Shown: in pieces, positions 42,688-51,518 of the stretch | How positions within the stretch are numbered: the stretch's first letter is position 1 | Layout of the letters: each line of letters begins with the position of its first letter | Origin: JANRKF01 sp964518725 | Lineage (GTDB): Bacteria > Pseudomonadota > Alphaproteobacteria > Rickettsiales > SXRF01 | Direction of reading: 5' to 3' | Length of the DNA: 64,000 nucleotides | Assembly (NCBI GenBank): GCA_964518725.1 | Contig: CAZFKP010000013.1 | Span: 1 to 64,000, forward strand | Program-made: the position numbers and the translations under genes | Notes under the pieces: model-generated | What the model was told of the DNA's origin: nothing | Databases searched by the model: none | The model's input: only the letters and a program-made list of their open reading frames with translations

Positions 42688-43747
42688 GGTGTCGAAACTC
42701 TACCTTGATTATAACGCGACGGCACCGCTGCGACCGCAGGTGCGTGCGCGGATGCTGGAGTTGCTGGAATCGCCTGCGAATCCCTCCTCGGTGCATGCCT
42801 ATGGGCGCGCTGCCAAGAAAACATTGGAAGATGCGCGCAAGCTGATTGCCGAGGCCATCAGCGCTTTTCCGAATGAAGTTATTTTCATGGGCTGCGGTAC
42901 TGAAGCGAACGCCACGGTGCTTCGGGGTTTTCCGGGGCGCCGCGTGCTGGTGTCCGCCGTTGAACATAGCTCGGTGCTCAAGAACGCCGCGCCGCTGGTG
43001 ATGGTGGATGCCAACGGAATAGTTGACCTGCCGGCGCTCGATGCGCTGCTTGCCGGCTCTCCGCCAGCGCTGGTATCGGTGATGCTTGCCAACAATGAAA
43101 CCGGCGTGATCCAGCCGGTTCAGGAGATTGTGGCGATCTGTAAAAAACATGGCGCGCTGCTGCATACCGACGCGGTGCAGGCGCTCGGTAAAATACCGGT
43201 CGATTTCACGAGCCTTGGGGTGGATGCTATGAGCATCGCCGCTCACAAGATGGGTGGGCCGGTGGGAGCTGCGGCGCTGGTGCTGCGGCAGGATATCGCC
43301 ATCACTCCGCTGCTTGTCGGCGGTGGGCAGGAGCTGGGGCGCCGCGCCGGCACGGAAAATATCGCTGCCATCGGTGGGTTTGCCCAGGCGGTGGACATGA
43401 TCGACCTGCCGCGTATGACCGCGCTGCGTGGTTGGTTAGATAGGCTGGAAGCGTCAGTTGGTGGGATGGCAGTATTTGGCAATGCGGTACCCCGCCTGCC
43501 CAATACAAGCTGCATCGCACTGCCCGGTATCACGCAGGAAGTGCTGCTGATGAAGCTCGACCTTGCCAGGATTTCGGTGAGCGCAGGGTCGGCATGCTCA
43601 TCGGGGCGGATCGAGCCGTCACATGTGTTGCTGGCGATGGGAGTAGACAAAGCACTCGCCGGTTCCGCCATTCGGATTTCCGGAGGCTGGGATACACAGG
43701 AATCAGATATACTCAGGGTAACGGAAGCGCTCAAGCAAGCCGGGTAG
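42680..43747 (+). CDS. iscS: Cysteine desulfurase (IscS/NifS type)
   Basis: This PLP enzyme removes sulfur from cysteine for Fe-S clusters. The 355-residue product begins KLYLDYNATAPLRPQVR and has NEVIFMGCGTEANATVL, HTDAVQALGKIP, the PLP Lys in IAAHKMGGPVGAAAL and the active Cys loop SAGSACSSGRIEPSHVL. It follows iscR with an eight-base overlap. No iscU or suf genes follow here; the operon ends four bases before a convergent orphan gene. Confidence 0.93.
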   Translation: MPEVSKLYLDYNATAPLRPQVRARMLELLESPANPSSVHAYGRAAKKTLEDARKLIAEAISAFPNEVIFMGCGTEANATVLRGFPGRRVLVSAVEHSSVLKNAAPLVMVDANGIVDLPALDALLAGSPPALVSVMLANNETGVIQPVQEIVAICKKHGALLHTDAVQALGKIPVDFTSLGVDAMSIAAHKMGGPVGAAALVLRQDIAITPLLVGGGQELGRRAGTENIAAIGGFAQAVDMIDLPRMTALRGWLDRLEASVGGMAVFGNAVPRLPNTSCIALPGITQEVLLMKLDLARISVSAGSACSSGRIEPSHVLLAMGVDKALAGSAIRISGGWDTQESDILRVTEALKQAG

Positions 43748-43751
43748 GCGG

Positions 43752-44078
43752 CTAGACGATTTCACGCGATTGCTGGGGGTAAGGAACGCTGCTGATGGAA
43801 ACGCCATCCGCGGCCTCGCCATAAACCACGCCTGGCAGACTCACTTTGATACGCTTCATTATCAGGTCAAAATCCTTGAGGGGAGAGGCGGCGGCAACCA
43901 GTTCGTTCTCACGCAGCTTGTCGAATACATCAAGCGCCTTACGGCCGCTACTGAGACGATCTCTCAGAGCCGATTTCCTAGATTCTAATGTGGCTGCTTC
44001 ATTTCCCATACGGGTTGAATATAACAGAAAAAAAAGCGCTATAGTAGTAAAAACGACACAGCGAGACAAAAAATCCAC
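43752..44078 (-). CDS. Small single-pass membrane orphan protein
   Basis: The 108-residue product has a transmembrane segment at about residues 6-22, then a charged, coiled-coil-prone stretch (ESRKSALRDRLSSGRKALDVFDKLREN) given here only by position 30-60, and a short beta-rich end. The layout resembles minor bitopic proteins such as GspM- or FtsL-like ones, but I cannot assign it. The start is a GTG at 44078; an ATG 23 codons later would remove the membrane segment. It is convergent with iscS. Confidence 0.6.
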   Translation of the reverse strand: MDFLSRCVVFTTIALFFLLYSTRMGNEAATLESRKSALRDRLSSGRKALDVFDKLRENELVAAASPLKDFDLIMKRIKVSLPGVVYGEAADGVSISSVPYPQQSREIV

Positions 44079-44133
44079 CCCATAACCGACTGTTAGTGAA
44101 TTATTAACTCATTGCTGGGCATGATACGATCCC

Positions 44134-44610
44134 ATGGCACTCGCACACACCTCAGCCGACGATGCGGCATCTGACCTCCATCACCGTTCACATGAGCAGT
44201 TGCAGCAATATTGGGATAAGCTGCGCGGCGACCGCCCGTTTCCACGTGAGTCGGAAATTGATCCTGACGCGCTCGATAGCATCTGGGAATCCTGTTTCCT
44301 CATCAGCAATGACGACGTCACCCGCCGCATCGGCTACCGCTACAGTTTTCTCGGTACGGATCTATTAGGGGCTTTCGGTGATGACGTGACCAATCACGAT
44401 GCCGCCCTCCGCCTGCTTTCCACAGCGCGTGTGCCGAACGCCCGGAAGTTCGACGAAGTGTTGACAGAAAAACATGCGGTGATGGATGAGGCGACATTTA
44501 TCAACCTGATGGGCATGAATATCCGCTACCGGGCGTGCTTGCTGCCGCTGGGGCTGGAGAGCGGCGAAGTCACGCATATCCTTGGCTGTATGCGCTGGAG
44601 GGCGTATTGA
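44134..44610 (+). CDS. PAS_5 domain protein
   Basis: The 158-residue product fits the PAS_5 family found widely in alphaproteobacteria: WDKLRGDRPFPRESEIDP at about 28-45, CFLISNDDVTRRIGYRYSFLGTDLLGAFGDDVT (pieces: RYSFLGTDLLGAFG) and a C-terminal beta part ending LGCMRWRAY. PAS_5 proteins are stand-alone sensory-like domains of unknown signal. Its stop overlaps the ATG of the next gene by one base (TGATG), so the two are coupled. Confidence 0.82.
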   Translation: MALAHTSADDAASDLHHRSHEQLQQYWDKLRGDRPFPRESEIDPDALDSIWESCFLISNDDVTRRIGYRYSFLGTDLLGAFGDDVTNHDAALRLLSTARVPNARKFDEVLTEKHAVMDEATFINLMGMNIRYRACLLPLGLESGEVTHILGCMRWRAY

Positions 44611-44873
44611 TGGAACAGTCAATCCCAGAAAATTTTGAGCAGCTTCCGCTAGCGCGCACGGGCATTGCGCTGGCGCAGGCTTGCCAGTATCGCATTTATA
44701 CTGATGCTAAGAATTTCACCCGTGTCGAGGCGGATTCAGCCGTCAGTGCACTCGAACTGAGCGGTTTGTCAAACGTCATTAAAATTGAACGCGAATCGCT
44801 GCATAAGAACACCCTGATCACGCCGAATCTGCGGCAGGTAGATTCTGAGCCGCCGTCATCCCCCCAGAATTAA
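44610..44873 (+). CDS. Small orphan protein coupled to PAS_5 gene
   Basis: The 87-residue product is not recognised. It is soluble with one Cys (Cys26 in AQACQYRIY) and a middle ALELSGLSNVIKIERESL region. The start at 44610 overlaps the PAS_5 stop by one base, which argues that it is real and works in the same unit. Its stop shares four bases with the convergent gene at 44870. Confidence 0.6.
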   Translation: MEQSIPENFEQLPLARTGIALAQACQYRIYTDAKNFTRVEADSAVSALELSGLSNVIKIERESLHKNTLITPNLRQVDSEPPSSPQN

Positions 44874-45214
44874 TTGACGTAAGCCTTGTCGTCGGCGAAG
44901 GCCGTGTTGTCGTTATTGGCGTGCAGGTCGTGATCGAAGCCGTAATGCAGCTTGATCTTGTCTTTGATCTCTTGGCTCGGCTCACCGTAGCCTTTTTCCA
45001 CGATCACTGCAAAATTCGGGATGTCCCCGGCGGAAAGCGCGTGCATCATATCGCTATGCAGCATGGCGCTGGCGATGGCATAGAAGAACATCGGCATGTC
45101 TTTTTCGTCATCATGCGCCGGGATAAAATAAACGTTGATTTTCTTCTGCGCTTCATACTGCTCGCGGTAGTGCGGCAGGTCTTGCATCATGCTGTGGTGG
45201 TCGAGGGTTTCCAT
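44870..45214 (-). CDS. Small orphan protein
   Basis: The 114-residue product is not recognised. It is soluble, rich in His, Asp and Met (METLDHHSMMQDLPHYRE; FIPAHDDEKDMPMFFYAIASAML), which could bind metal, but this is inference. It starts one base after the stop of a smaller upstream gene (45216-45389), so the two form a tiny operon. Its stop overlaps the convergent 87-residue gene by four bases. Confidence 0.62.
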   Translation of the reverse strand: METLDHHSMMQDLPHYREQYEAQKKINVYFIPAHDDEKDMPMFFYAIASAMLHSDMMHALSAGDIPNFAVIVEKGYGEPSQEIKDKIKLHYGFDHDLHANNDNTAFADDKAYVN

Positions 45215-45215
45215 A

Positions 45216-45389
45216 TCAGGCGGTCAATCCATCCGGGTTCAGGCTTTTGGCAACGTGGTGTGCAATCCCTGCCTGTAGCTGCGATAAATGGGTGTTGGGG
45301 GCGCCTGCGGCGCATAAAATACCTGAACCATCAATCCGGCAGCGATCCGGCTGATCTTTGTGGCGTTCATAAAGCTGTGGTGCGGCCAT
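45216..45389 (-). CDS. Very small orphan protein (57 residues)
   Basis: A 57-codon frame begins with ATG at 45389 and stops at 45216, one base before the next gene's ATG. A GGGAG ribosome binding site lies seven bases upstream of the start. The product has two Cys (Cys17, Cys26) flanking a short GSG turn in DRCRIDGSGILCAAG, then AAGAPNTHLSQLQAGIAHHVAKSL. The strong site and tight spacing suggest a real gene although I know no family. Confidence 0.6.
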   Translation of the reverse strand: MAAPQLYERHKDQPDRCRIDGSGILCAAGAPNTHLSQLQAGIAHHVAKSLNPDGLTA

Positions 45390-45460
45390 AATCTTCTCCC
45401 TCGTGATGCTATTACCCTAGCATTTTCATCTTTTTTTGTGTGTGAAGCTTTTATGACGTT

Positions 45461-48160
45461 TTAAGCGACACTGAGGTGTACGGTAACATGAAACAGGGAA
45501 GTTTGGCCAGTATTTTTTAATGATTCATTAATTACTTGGCGCAAATCGGCGGCATTGGCGGCGGCAAGAACATCACCCCTAACTTGCTCAATATCAACAA
45601 TTTTACCTGAATTTTCAGCCACCTCCAGCAACTCAACCGGGGTTTTGATCGAAACCCCCGCCTCTGACTTGGCCTTGCGTACGGCTTCCAGCACTTCGAG
45701 CGCCGCACTGCCGGCTTTTTCTGCCGCCTCGTCATACGCGTAATCTGATGTGAGCGGCCAGTTGCCGCGTGCATGAATCGAGCCTTTCCCGACGAAGAGA
45801 TGGGCATAAATTTCTTCGGTCACATGCGGGACGAACGGCGCGAACAGCCGAAGCACCGCGTCCAGGCAGAGGGTGAGGGCGGTGAGTGCCGAAGCCTGCC
45901 CCGCGCCATCGTTATAGGCACGGGATTTCACCAGTTCGAGGTAGTTGTCGCAGAAATCGTTCCAGAAAAAATCCTCAATCGCCACGCGGGCATCGCAATA
46001 TTCAAATTCTTCGAATGCGTTGGTTGCCTTGGTGACGGCGATGTGTAGGCGCGAGATGATCCATTTGTCGAGCATTTCGGTAACGGTGCCGTCGGTCGGT
46101 GCAGCTGGCAATTGTGCGATCAGGTTGCTCGCGTTCCAGATTTTACCGACCAGCTTTTTGCCGATTTTGAGGAGGTCTTCGGAGAACGCCGTATCAGTAG
46201 CCAGCCGCGAGGTGGAAGCCCAGTAGCGCACGGCGTCCGCGCCTTTATCCTCGATGAGCGCAACGGGCGTGACCACGTTGCCCTTCGATTTGCTCATTTT
46301 GGTTTTATCGGCGGCCAAACACCAGCCGGAGATCATAATATTTTTCCACGGAATCATGTCTGAGTGCAGGTGCGCTTTGGCGATGGTATAAAACGCCCAT
46401 GTGCGGATGATTTCATGCGCTTGCGGGCGCAAATCGGCGGGGAAAAGTTTGGGATTAGGCTTTAGGCTTTGGGGATTAGGGGTATCTGTGCTTTTTAATC
46501 CCCAATCCCTAATCCCTAATCCCTCGCCTTGGGTATTGATTTGCGGCGAGATCGAACTGGTCGCCCATGTGTCCATCACATCGATATCGGGCGTCACCTC
46601 ATCCATGCTATAGCCCGTAGGCGGCGTGGTGGTCGGGTCAATCGGCAGTTGCAAAACATCGGCATAAATGGGCTTGCCAAATTCATCATCACGCTTGGAA
46701 TACCACACCGGAAACGGCACGCCGAAGAAACGCTGGCGCGAGATGCACCAATCTTCTTTCAGTCCGTCGATCCACTGATCGAGGCGGATTTTCATGTGCT
46801 GCGGGTGCCACGTAACCTCCGCACCTTTTTTCTTAAGCGCCTCTTTTTTGTCGGTGAGCTTCACGAACCATTGCGAGCTAGGCACAATCTCAATGGCGCT
46901 GCCGCTGCGTTCGGCGCATTTCACCATTTGCGTTTTATGAATAATTTTTTCCGCTTTCTCACCCTGCGGAATCAACAAATCCGCTTCTTCCAAAAGCTTG
47001 AGCGCCTTGCCTTTCGCGCTGTTTTCATTCTTCACATCGCGGATGAGTTTGGTGTTTTCGAGTTTATCAAAAGCCTCTTTGGCAGCTGCAAAATCCAGAC
47101 AATTTTCTGATGAGATGTGGGAGCCATTAATTCCTGAAGTAACGGAGGAAACCTCGCCACCCTCACGACCTGCACGGAATTGTATTACATCCATAGTCGT
47201 TCCATTGCTAAGAACGATTGGCGTTTTATCTAGGGCAATTCGCCCATCCTTCCCGATCAAAGGCCGCCATGCGAGGTTATGCTTTGCGATCCATTCTTTG
47301 TCGGTGTCGTCGCCCCATGAGCAGCACATCACAAAGCCGGTGCCTTTTTCCTTGTCCACTTTTTCATCGGCGCAGATGGGCACGATAACGTTGAAAAGCG
47401 GGGATACGGCGACTTTGCCTTCATATTTTGCTTTGTCATCCGGATGCACCATCAGCGCCACGCACGCACCAAGCAGCTCCGGGCGGGTCGTCATGACGTG
47501 TACCTTTTCAAGCTCGTCAAAGCTTTTGCGCTCGCCTGCATTCATAATGCCGAAGGGGATGGTGATTTGCACGCCCTGCAGTTCTTTTTCTTCAATCTCG
47601 GCAGTGGCGATGGCGGTCTGGTCAACCCAATCCCAATATCCCGGCCTGAAATCACGGTAGCATTCATTTTTGGAAACAAGGTCGAGGAAGCTCGCTTGCG
47701 ACAGCGCAATCACGCGTTCACTCACGGTTTGGTATAGTTGTTTCCAATCCACCGACAGCGCTACGCCGGTGAATAGTTTGCGGAATTCGGCCTCGGCGTC
47801 TTTTACTACCTCGCGGCAAAGTGCGACAAATTCGGCGCGTGGCATGGCACTGCCGCGCACGGATTTTGTTTTCTCGACAAGGCGCTCGGTGGGCAGGCCA
47901 TTATCATCAAAGCCCATCGGGTAAAACACGTCGAAGCCGCGCATACGCTTATAGCGCGCAATAAAATCCGCCTGTGTGTAGCTGAAAATATGCCCCATAT
48001 GCAGCACGCCGGACACCGTCGGTGGCGGCGTGTCGATCACGAAGGTCTCGGCTTTCGGCTTGTCGTCCCGAAAGGCATACACGCCCATTGCTTCCCATTT
48101 TTCCTGCCAGTGCGGCTCAGAAATTTTAGGATCGTATTGTTTAGGAAGCGTCGTAATCAT
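45461..48160 (-). CDS. valS: Valyl-tRNA synthetase, type 2 (archaeal-like)
   Basis: This class I synthetase charges tRNA-Val and edits mischarged Thr. The 899-residue product has the HIGH-type motif in PPTVSGVLHMGHIFSYTQ, then MGFDDNGLPTERLVEK, typical of the type 2 group found in archaea and in some alphaproteobacteria such as Rickettsia. The editing domain has VMTTRPELLGACVALMVHP, then LRPQAHEIIRTWAFYTIAKA and KMSKSKGN. Residues about 546-570 are extra and are encoded by a palindromic repeat inserted in frame just before LFPADLRPQ. The gene stands alone, divergent from an orphan gene. Confidence 0.95.
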   Translation of the reverse strand: MITTLPKQYDPKISEPHWQEKWEAMGVYAFRDDKPKAETFVIDTPPPTVSGVLHMGHIFSYTQADFIARYKRMRGFDVFYPMGFDDNGLPTERLVEKTKSVRGSAMPRAEFVALCREVVKDAEAEFRKLFTGVALSVDWKQLYQTVSERVIALSQASFLDLVSKNECYRDFRPGYWDWVDQTAIATAEIEEKELQGVQITIPFGIMNAGERKSFDELEKVHVMTTRPELLGACVALMVHPDDKAKYEGKVAVSPLFNVIVPICADEKVDKEKGTGFVMCCSWGDDTDKEWIAKHNLAWRPLIGKDGRIALDKTPIVLSNGTTMDVIQFRAGREGGEVSSVTSGINGSHISSENCLDFAAAKEAFDKLENTKLIRDVKNENSAKGKALKLLEEADLLIPQGEKAEKIIHKTQMVKCAERSGSAIEIVPSSQWFVKLTDKKEALKKKGAEVTWHPQHMKIRLDQWIDGLKEDWCISRQRFFGVPFPVWYSKRDDEFGKPIYADVLQLPIDPTTTPPTGYSMDEVTPDIDVMDTWATSSISPQINTQGEGLGIRDWGLKSTDTPNPQSLKPNPKLFPADLRPQAHEIIRTWAFYTIAKAHLHSDMIPWKNIMISGWCLAADKTKMSKSKGNVVTPVALIEDKGADAVRYWASTSRLATDTAFSEDLLKIGKKLVGKIWNASNLIAQLPAAPTDGTVTEMLDKWIISRLHIAVTKATNAFEEFEYCDARVAIEDFFWNDFCDNYLELVKSRAYNDGAGQASALTALTLCLDAVLRLFAPFVPHVTEEIYAHLFVGKGSIHARGNWPLTSDYAYDEAAEKAGSAALEVLEAVRKAKSEAGVSIKTPVELLEVAENSGKIVDIEQVRGDVLAAANAADLRQVINESLKNTGQTSLFHVTVHLSVA
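46451..46523. repeat. Palindromic GGGATTA-type element inserted in valS
   Basis: Two 28-base arms (46451-46478 and 46496-46523) are inverted copies with only four mismatches, around a 17-base loop. Each arm is built from repeated GGGATTA/GGGATTG-like units. The element lies inside the valS reading frame and is translated (LGIRDWGLKS, PNPQSLKPNP) without breaking it. It resembles in principle the palindromic elements inserted in Rickettsia and Wolbachia genes, but the sequence differs. No second copy was seen in the window. Confidence 0.85.
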
Positions 48161-48254
48161 TGTGTATTTGCTCAGGATTATTCTATTTTAATAGTTGAAA
48201 ACGTCCGATATACTAAGTCAACCAACGGATTTTGCAATCATAATTGAGGGTTTT

Positions 48255-49334
48255 GTGGCTGAAACGCTGGATATATGGTCGGATGAGGATGTTACGGCGG
48301 TAGCACATGCATTGGCATCCGGCATGTTGTTGGCGGACGCTGATGCTGAAAATATGCGGCAAGCCCATGCCCGTTTGCTGAAACTTGCTGAAAATTTTTA
48401 CGAAAAATCGTTATCTAATACTGATGAGGATGCAGCGGCATTAAGCCAAATAGTAGAGATAAAAAATAAATTTGAAGGCGCGATGAGGTTGGTCCTTTTA
48501 CCGCTATTACTTAATGGGTTACGCAATAATACGCTGAATGCCTCCCACAGCGCCCGATGGTTTACCGAACTTCATGCAAACCCTGCGGATCAATTGATTG
48601 CAGAATTGTTGGCGGAAACCTTCGGGAAAATAGAAGCCGAGGTGAAGAAAGGCGATGCGATTGAGGCGAATATTAAGAGGTTTAAGCAGAATTTGGTGAA
48701 CGAAGGAGTTCTCGAGGCCAGTGAAGTCTTGGTGCGGGAGGCATTTGGCTTGCCTGATGCTAATACCATCGCCGCACAGGCTGCCAGAGATAAAATTGCG
48801 CAGCTTTTACCCGCAGAAGAGGGTGCAGATGCATACAAGTCATATTTTAAGCGAGTTTTTACCCCGGCGTATCGGGAGATAACGGAAATATTAAGCGATA
48901 GCTCCAGCCTGGCGCAGCTGGATGTATCTGCTGTTGCACGCAGCCGGTTCTATGTCGGGAAAACGGGGGCGGATCGTTTTGTTGCAAAGGTGATAGATCG
49001 TGCACTTAGTGAGGCCATTGACGTTATTATAACGAATAGCTCTCCAACCAGATTGGCAACCGCTGATGCAGTCGCTGAGCTTAGAAAAAGACTCGAAGAG
49101 TTGGAGTTCCCAATTTTTTCCGAACAATTGCACAATTTTTCGTCAAGCAGGAATAAGGAAGCGCTCATCGAATTGGCTGGTTATGCGCACAGTAGAATCA
49201 AGGCAGGCAACGCGGAGATTGCCGCTCTTTATGTCAATGCGCTTAAGGGCGTATCGACGTCAGGAATGGGGCGGTTTGCCAGCATGGCAGCGCAATTGGA
49301 AGTTATGCATGAATCTGGGACCGGACGTCAATAA
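48255..49334 (+). CDS. Large helical orphan protein
   Basis: I do not recognise this 359-residue protein. It is almost wholly helical and acidic, without membrane segments or Cys. A GTG start at 48255 has a GAGGG site five bases upstream; an in-frame TTG at 48195 would add 20 residues but lacks one. The gene is more AT-rich than its neighbours. It is divergent from valS and convergent with asd, so it has its own promoter; TATACT at 48209-48214 is a possible -10. It ends in ESGTGRQ. Confidence 0.65.
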   Translation: MAETLDIWSDEDVTAVAHALASGMLLADADAENMRQAHARLLKLAENFYEKSLSNTDEDAAALSQIVEIKNKFEGAMRLVLLPLLLNGLRNNTLNASHSARWFTELHANPADQLIAELLAETFGKIEAEVKKGDAIEANIKRFKQNLVNEGVLEASEVLVREAFGLPDANTIAAQAARDKIAQLLPAEEGADAYKSYFKRVFTPAYREITEILSDSSSLAQLDVSAVARSRFYVGKTGADRFVAKVIDRALSEAIDVIITNSSPTRLATADAVAELRKRLEELEFPIFSEQLHNFSSSRNKEALIELAGYAHSRIKAGNAEIAALYVNALKGVSTSGMGRFASMAAQLEVMHESGTGRQ

Positions 49335-49348
49335 CAAGAAGCGAATTT

Positions 49349-50383
49349 TTAATTCGATCGTTTCGGCGCCAGCCCGTGGTTAGCGATCAATTCTTCGGCG
49401 ATCTGCACGGCGTTGAGCGCTGCGCCTTTGCGGAGGTTGTCGGACACCACCCACATGGCAAGCCCATGTTTCACGGTTGGGTCAACCCGCAGGCGCGAGA
49501 CATAGACGCCGTCTTCGCCAGTCGTTTCGATCGGGGTTGGGTATCCGCCGTCGCGGCGCTCATCCATGAGCACTACGCCCTCCGCCTCTTCAAGGATGGA
49601 GCGCGCTTCATCGGCAGTGATCGGTTTTTCAAACTCAATGTTCAGTGCTTCTGAATGGCTGACAAATACTGGCACACGCACGCAGGTGGCGGCGACTTCA
49701 ATATTTGCACCCATGATTTTTTTGGTCTCGTTCACCATTTTCCATTCTTCTTTGGTGCTGCCGTCATCCATAAACACGTCAATATGCGGGATGACGTTGA
49801 ACGCGATGCGCTTGGTGAATTTCTTCGGCTCCTTGTGGGCGTTCACATACAGCGCCTTGGTTTGTTCATACAACTCGTCCATCGCGTCTTTCCCCGCGCC
49901 GGAAACGGACTGGTAGGTTGCCACCACCACGCGTTTGATGATCGCCGCGTCGTGCAGGGGTTTCAGCGCCACCACCATCTGGATGGTCGAGCAATTCGGG
50001 TTGGCGATAATGTTGCTTTTGCGGAAGTCCTTGAGCGCATCGGAATTCACTTCCGGCACCACCAGCGGGATGTTTGGTTCCATGCGGAAATGCGAGGTGT
50101 TGTCGATGACGACGCAACCGGCGGCTGCGGCCTTTGGCGCAAAGATTTTCGATACGGACGAACCGGCGGAGGACAGCGCAATGTCGGTATCCGAGAAATC
50201 GTAATCGTCGAGCGCCTGCACTTTTAAAATATCGACATCGCCGAAACTGACTTCCTTGCCGAGGGAAGATCGGGAGGCCAGCGCCACCACTTCGCGCGCT
50301 GGGAACTTGCGCTCGTGCAAGATTTGAAGGATTTCGCGACCCACATTGCCTGTGGCGCCGACAACGGCAACTTTGTAACTCAT
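49349..50383 (-). CDS. asd: Aspartate-semialdehyde dehydrogenase
   Basis: Asd reduces aspartyl phosphate to aspartate semialdehyde for Lys, Thr and Met synthesis. The 344-residue product has the NADP motif VAVVGATGNVGREIL at the start, the catalytic Cys in IANPNCSTIQMVVAL, and the substrate region VRVPVFVSHSEALNIEF. It lies 43 bases after leuB on the same strand; asd-leuB adjacency is common in alphaproteobacteria. The preceding pathway enzyme lysC is at 32-33 kb. Confidence 0.96.
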   Translation of the reverse strand: MSYKVAVVGATGNVGREILQILHERKFPAREVVALASRSSLGKEVSFGDVDILKVQALDDYDFSDTDIALSSAGSSVSKIFAPKAAAAGCVVIDNTSHFRMEPNIPLVVPEVNSDALKDFRKSNIIANPNCSTIQMVVALKPLHDAAIIKRVVVATYQSVSGAGKDAMDELYEQTKALYVNAHKEPKKFTKRIAFNVIPHIDVFMDDGSTKEEWKMVNETKKIMGANIEVAATCVRVPVFVSHSEALNIEFEKPITADEARSILEEAEGVVLMDERRDGGYPTPIETTGEDGVYVSRLRVDPTVKHGLAMWVVSDNLRKGAALNAVQIAEELIANHGLAPKRSN

Positions 50384-50426
50384 AATTTGGTCTCGTGGTT
50401 AAAGGGACAGTAATTCTAGCAAAAAA

Positions 50427-51518
50427 TCATTCAATTTCCAGCGCTTTTACGATAGCATCGCCCATCTCGGCGGTGCCGACCTTTTTCTTGCCATCCTGCA
50501 TGATATCGGCGGTGCGTAAACCCTGATCCAGCACGGTTTGCACGGCGCGTTCCAGCTTATCCGCCTCTTTTCCGAGGTCGAAGCTATAGCGCAGCATCAT
50601 GGCAAACGACAAAATGGTGGCAATCGGGTTGGCAAGGTCTTTGCCCGCGATATCGGGCGCGCTGCCATGCACCGGTTCATACACCCCGGGGGTGCCGGGA
50701 GCGCCGAGCGATGCGGACGGCAACATGCCGAGCGAGCCGGTGAGCATGCTCGCCACGTCGGATAAAATATCGCCGAACATGTTGGTGGTCACCATCACAT
50801 CGAACTGTTTCGGGTTACGCACGAGCTGCATCGCTGCATTATCGACATACATGTGCGACAGCTCGATATTTTTATATTCCGCCTGACGGATTTTGATGAC
50901 TTCCTCGCGCCACATCTCCGTGCATTCGAGCACGTTGGCCTTATCGACCGAGCAGAGCTTGCCGCCGCGTTTCGCCGCCAGATCGAATGCTACGCGGGCG
51001 ATGCGGTGTACCTCAGGGGAGGTATAGACTTCAGTGTTGAAGCCACGGCGCGAGCCGTCCGCCAGGGTTTCTACCCCGCGTGGCTGGCCGAAATAGATAC
51101 CCCCGGTGAGTTCGCGCACGATCATGATGTCTAGGCCGGAAATCACTTCGGTTTTCAGTGTGGATGCATCAGCGAGCGCCGGGAAACATTGCGCCGGGCG
51201 GAGGTTGGCGAATAAGCCAAGGGCTTTGCGAATGCCGAGCAGGCCTTTTTCCGGGCGTGACGCGATTGGAAGCGGCTCCCATTTCGGGCCGCCGACCGCG
51301 CCGAGCAGCACCGCATCGGATTGTTTTGCGGCAACCACGGTTTCGTCTGGGAAGGGGGTTCCCACCGCATCATAAGCGGCGCCACCGAGCAGTGCCTCGC
51401 CGGTGGTGAATTTCACCGTGCCATTTACGCTGAACCAGTCGATGATTTTTTTGGTTTCGGTGACAACTTCGGGGCCGATCCCGTCGCCGGGGAGGAGGAG
51501 GATGTGCTTGGTGGTCAT
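50427..51518 (-). CDS. leuB: 3-Isopropylmalate dehydrogenase
   Basis: LeuB oxidises and decarboxylates 3-isopropylmalate in leucine synthesis. The 363-residue product has LLPGDGIGPEV at the start, GAVGGPKWEPL, RELTGGIYFGQPRG, and TTNMFGDILSDVASMLTGSLGMLPSASLG (pieces: NMFGDILSD, GSLGMLPSASLG). Its ATG overlaps the stop of the CDF transporter gene by four bases. It is separated from leuC and leuD by the transporter and an orphan gene on the other strand. Confidence 0.96.
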   Translation of the reverse strand: MTTKHILLLPGDGIGPEVVTETKKIIDWFSVNGTVKFTTGEALLGGAAYDAVGTPFPDETVVAAKQSDAVLLGAVGGPKWEPLPIASRPEKGLLGIRKALGLFANLRPAQCFPALADASTLKTEVISGLDIMIVRELTGGIYFGQPRGVETLADGSRRGFNTEVYTSPEVHRIARVAFDLAAKRGGKLCSVDKANVLECTEMWREEVIKIRQAEYKNIELSHMYVDNAAMQLVRNPKQFDVMVTTNMFGDILSDVASMLTGSLGMLPSASLGAPGTPGVYEPVHGSAPDIAGKDLANPIATILSFAMMLRYSFDLGKEADKLERAVQTVLDQGLRTADIMQDGKKKVGTAEMGDAIVKALEIE

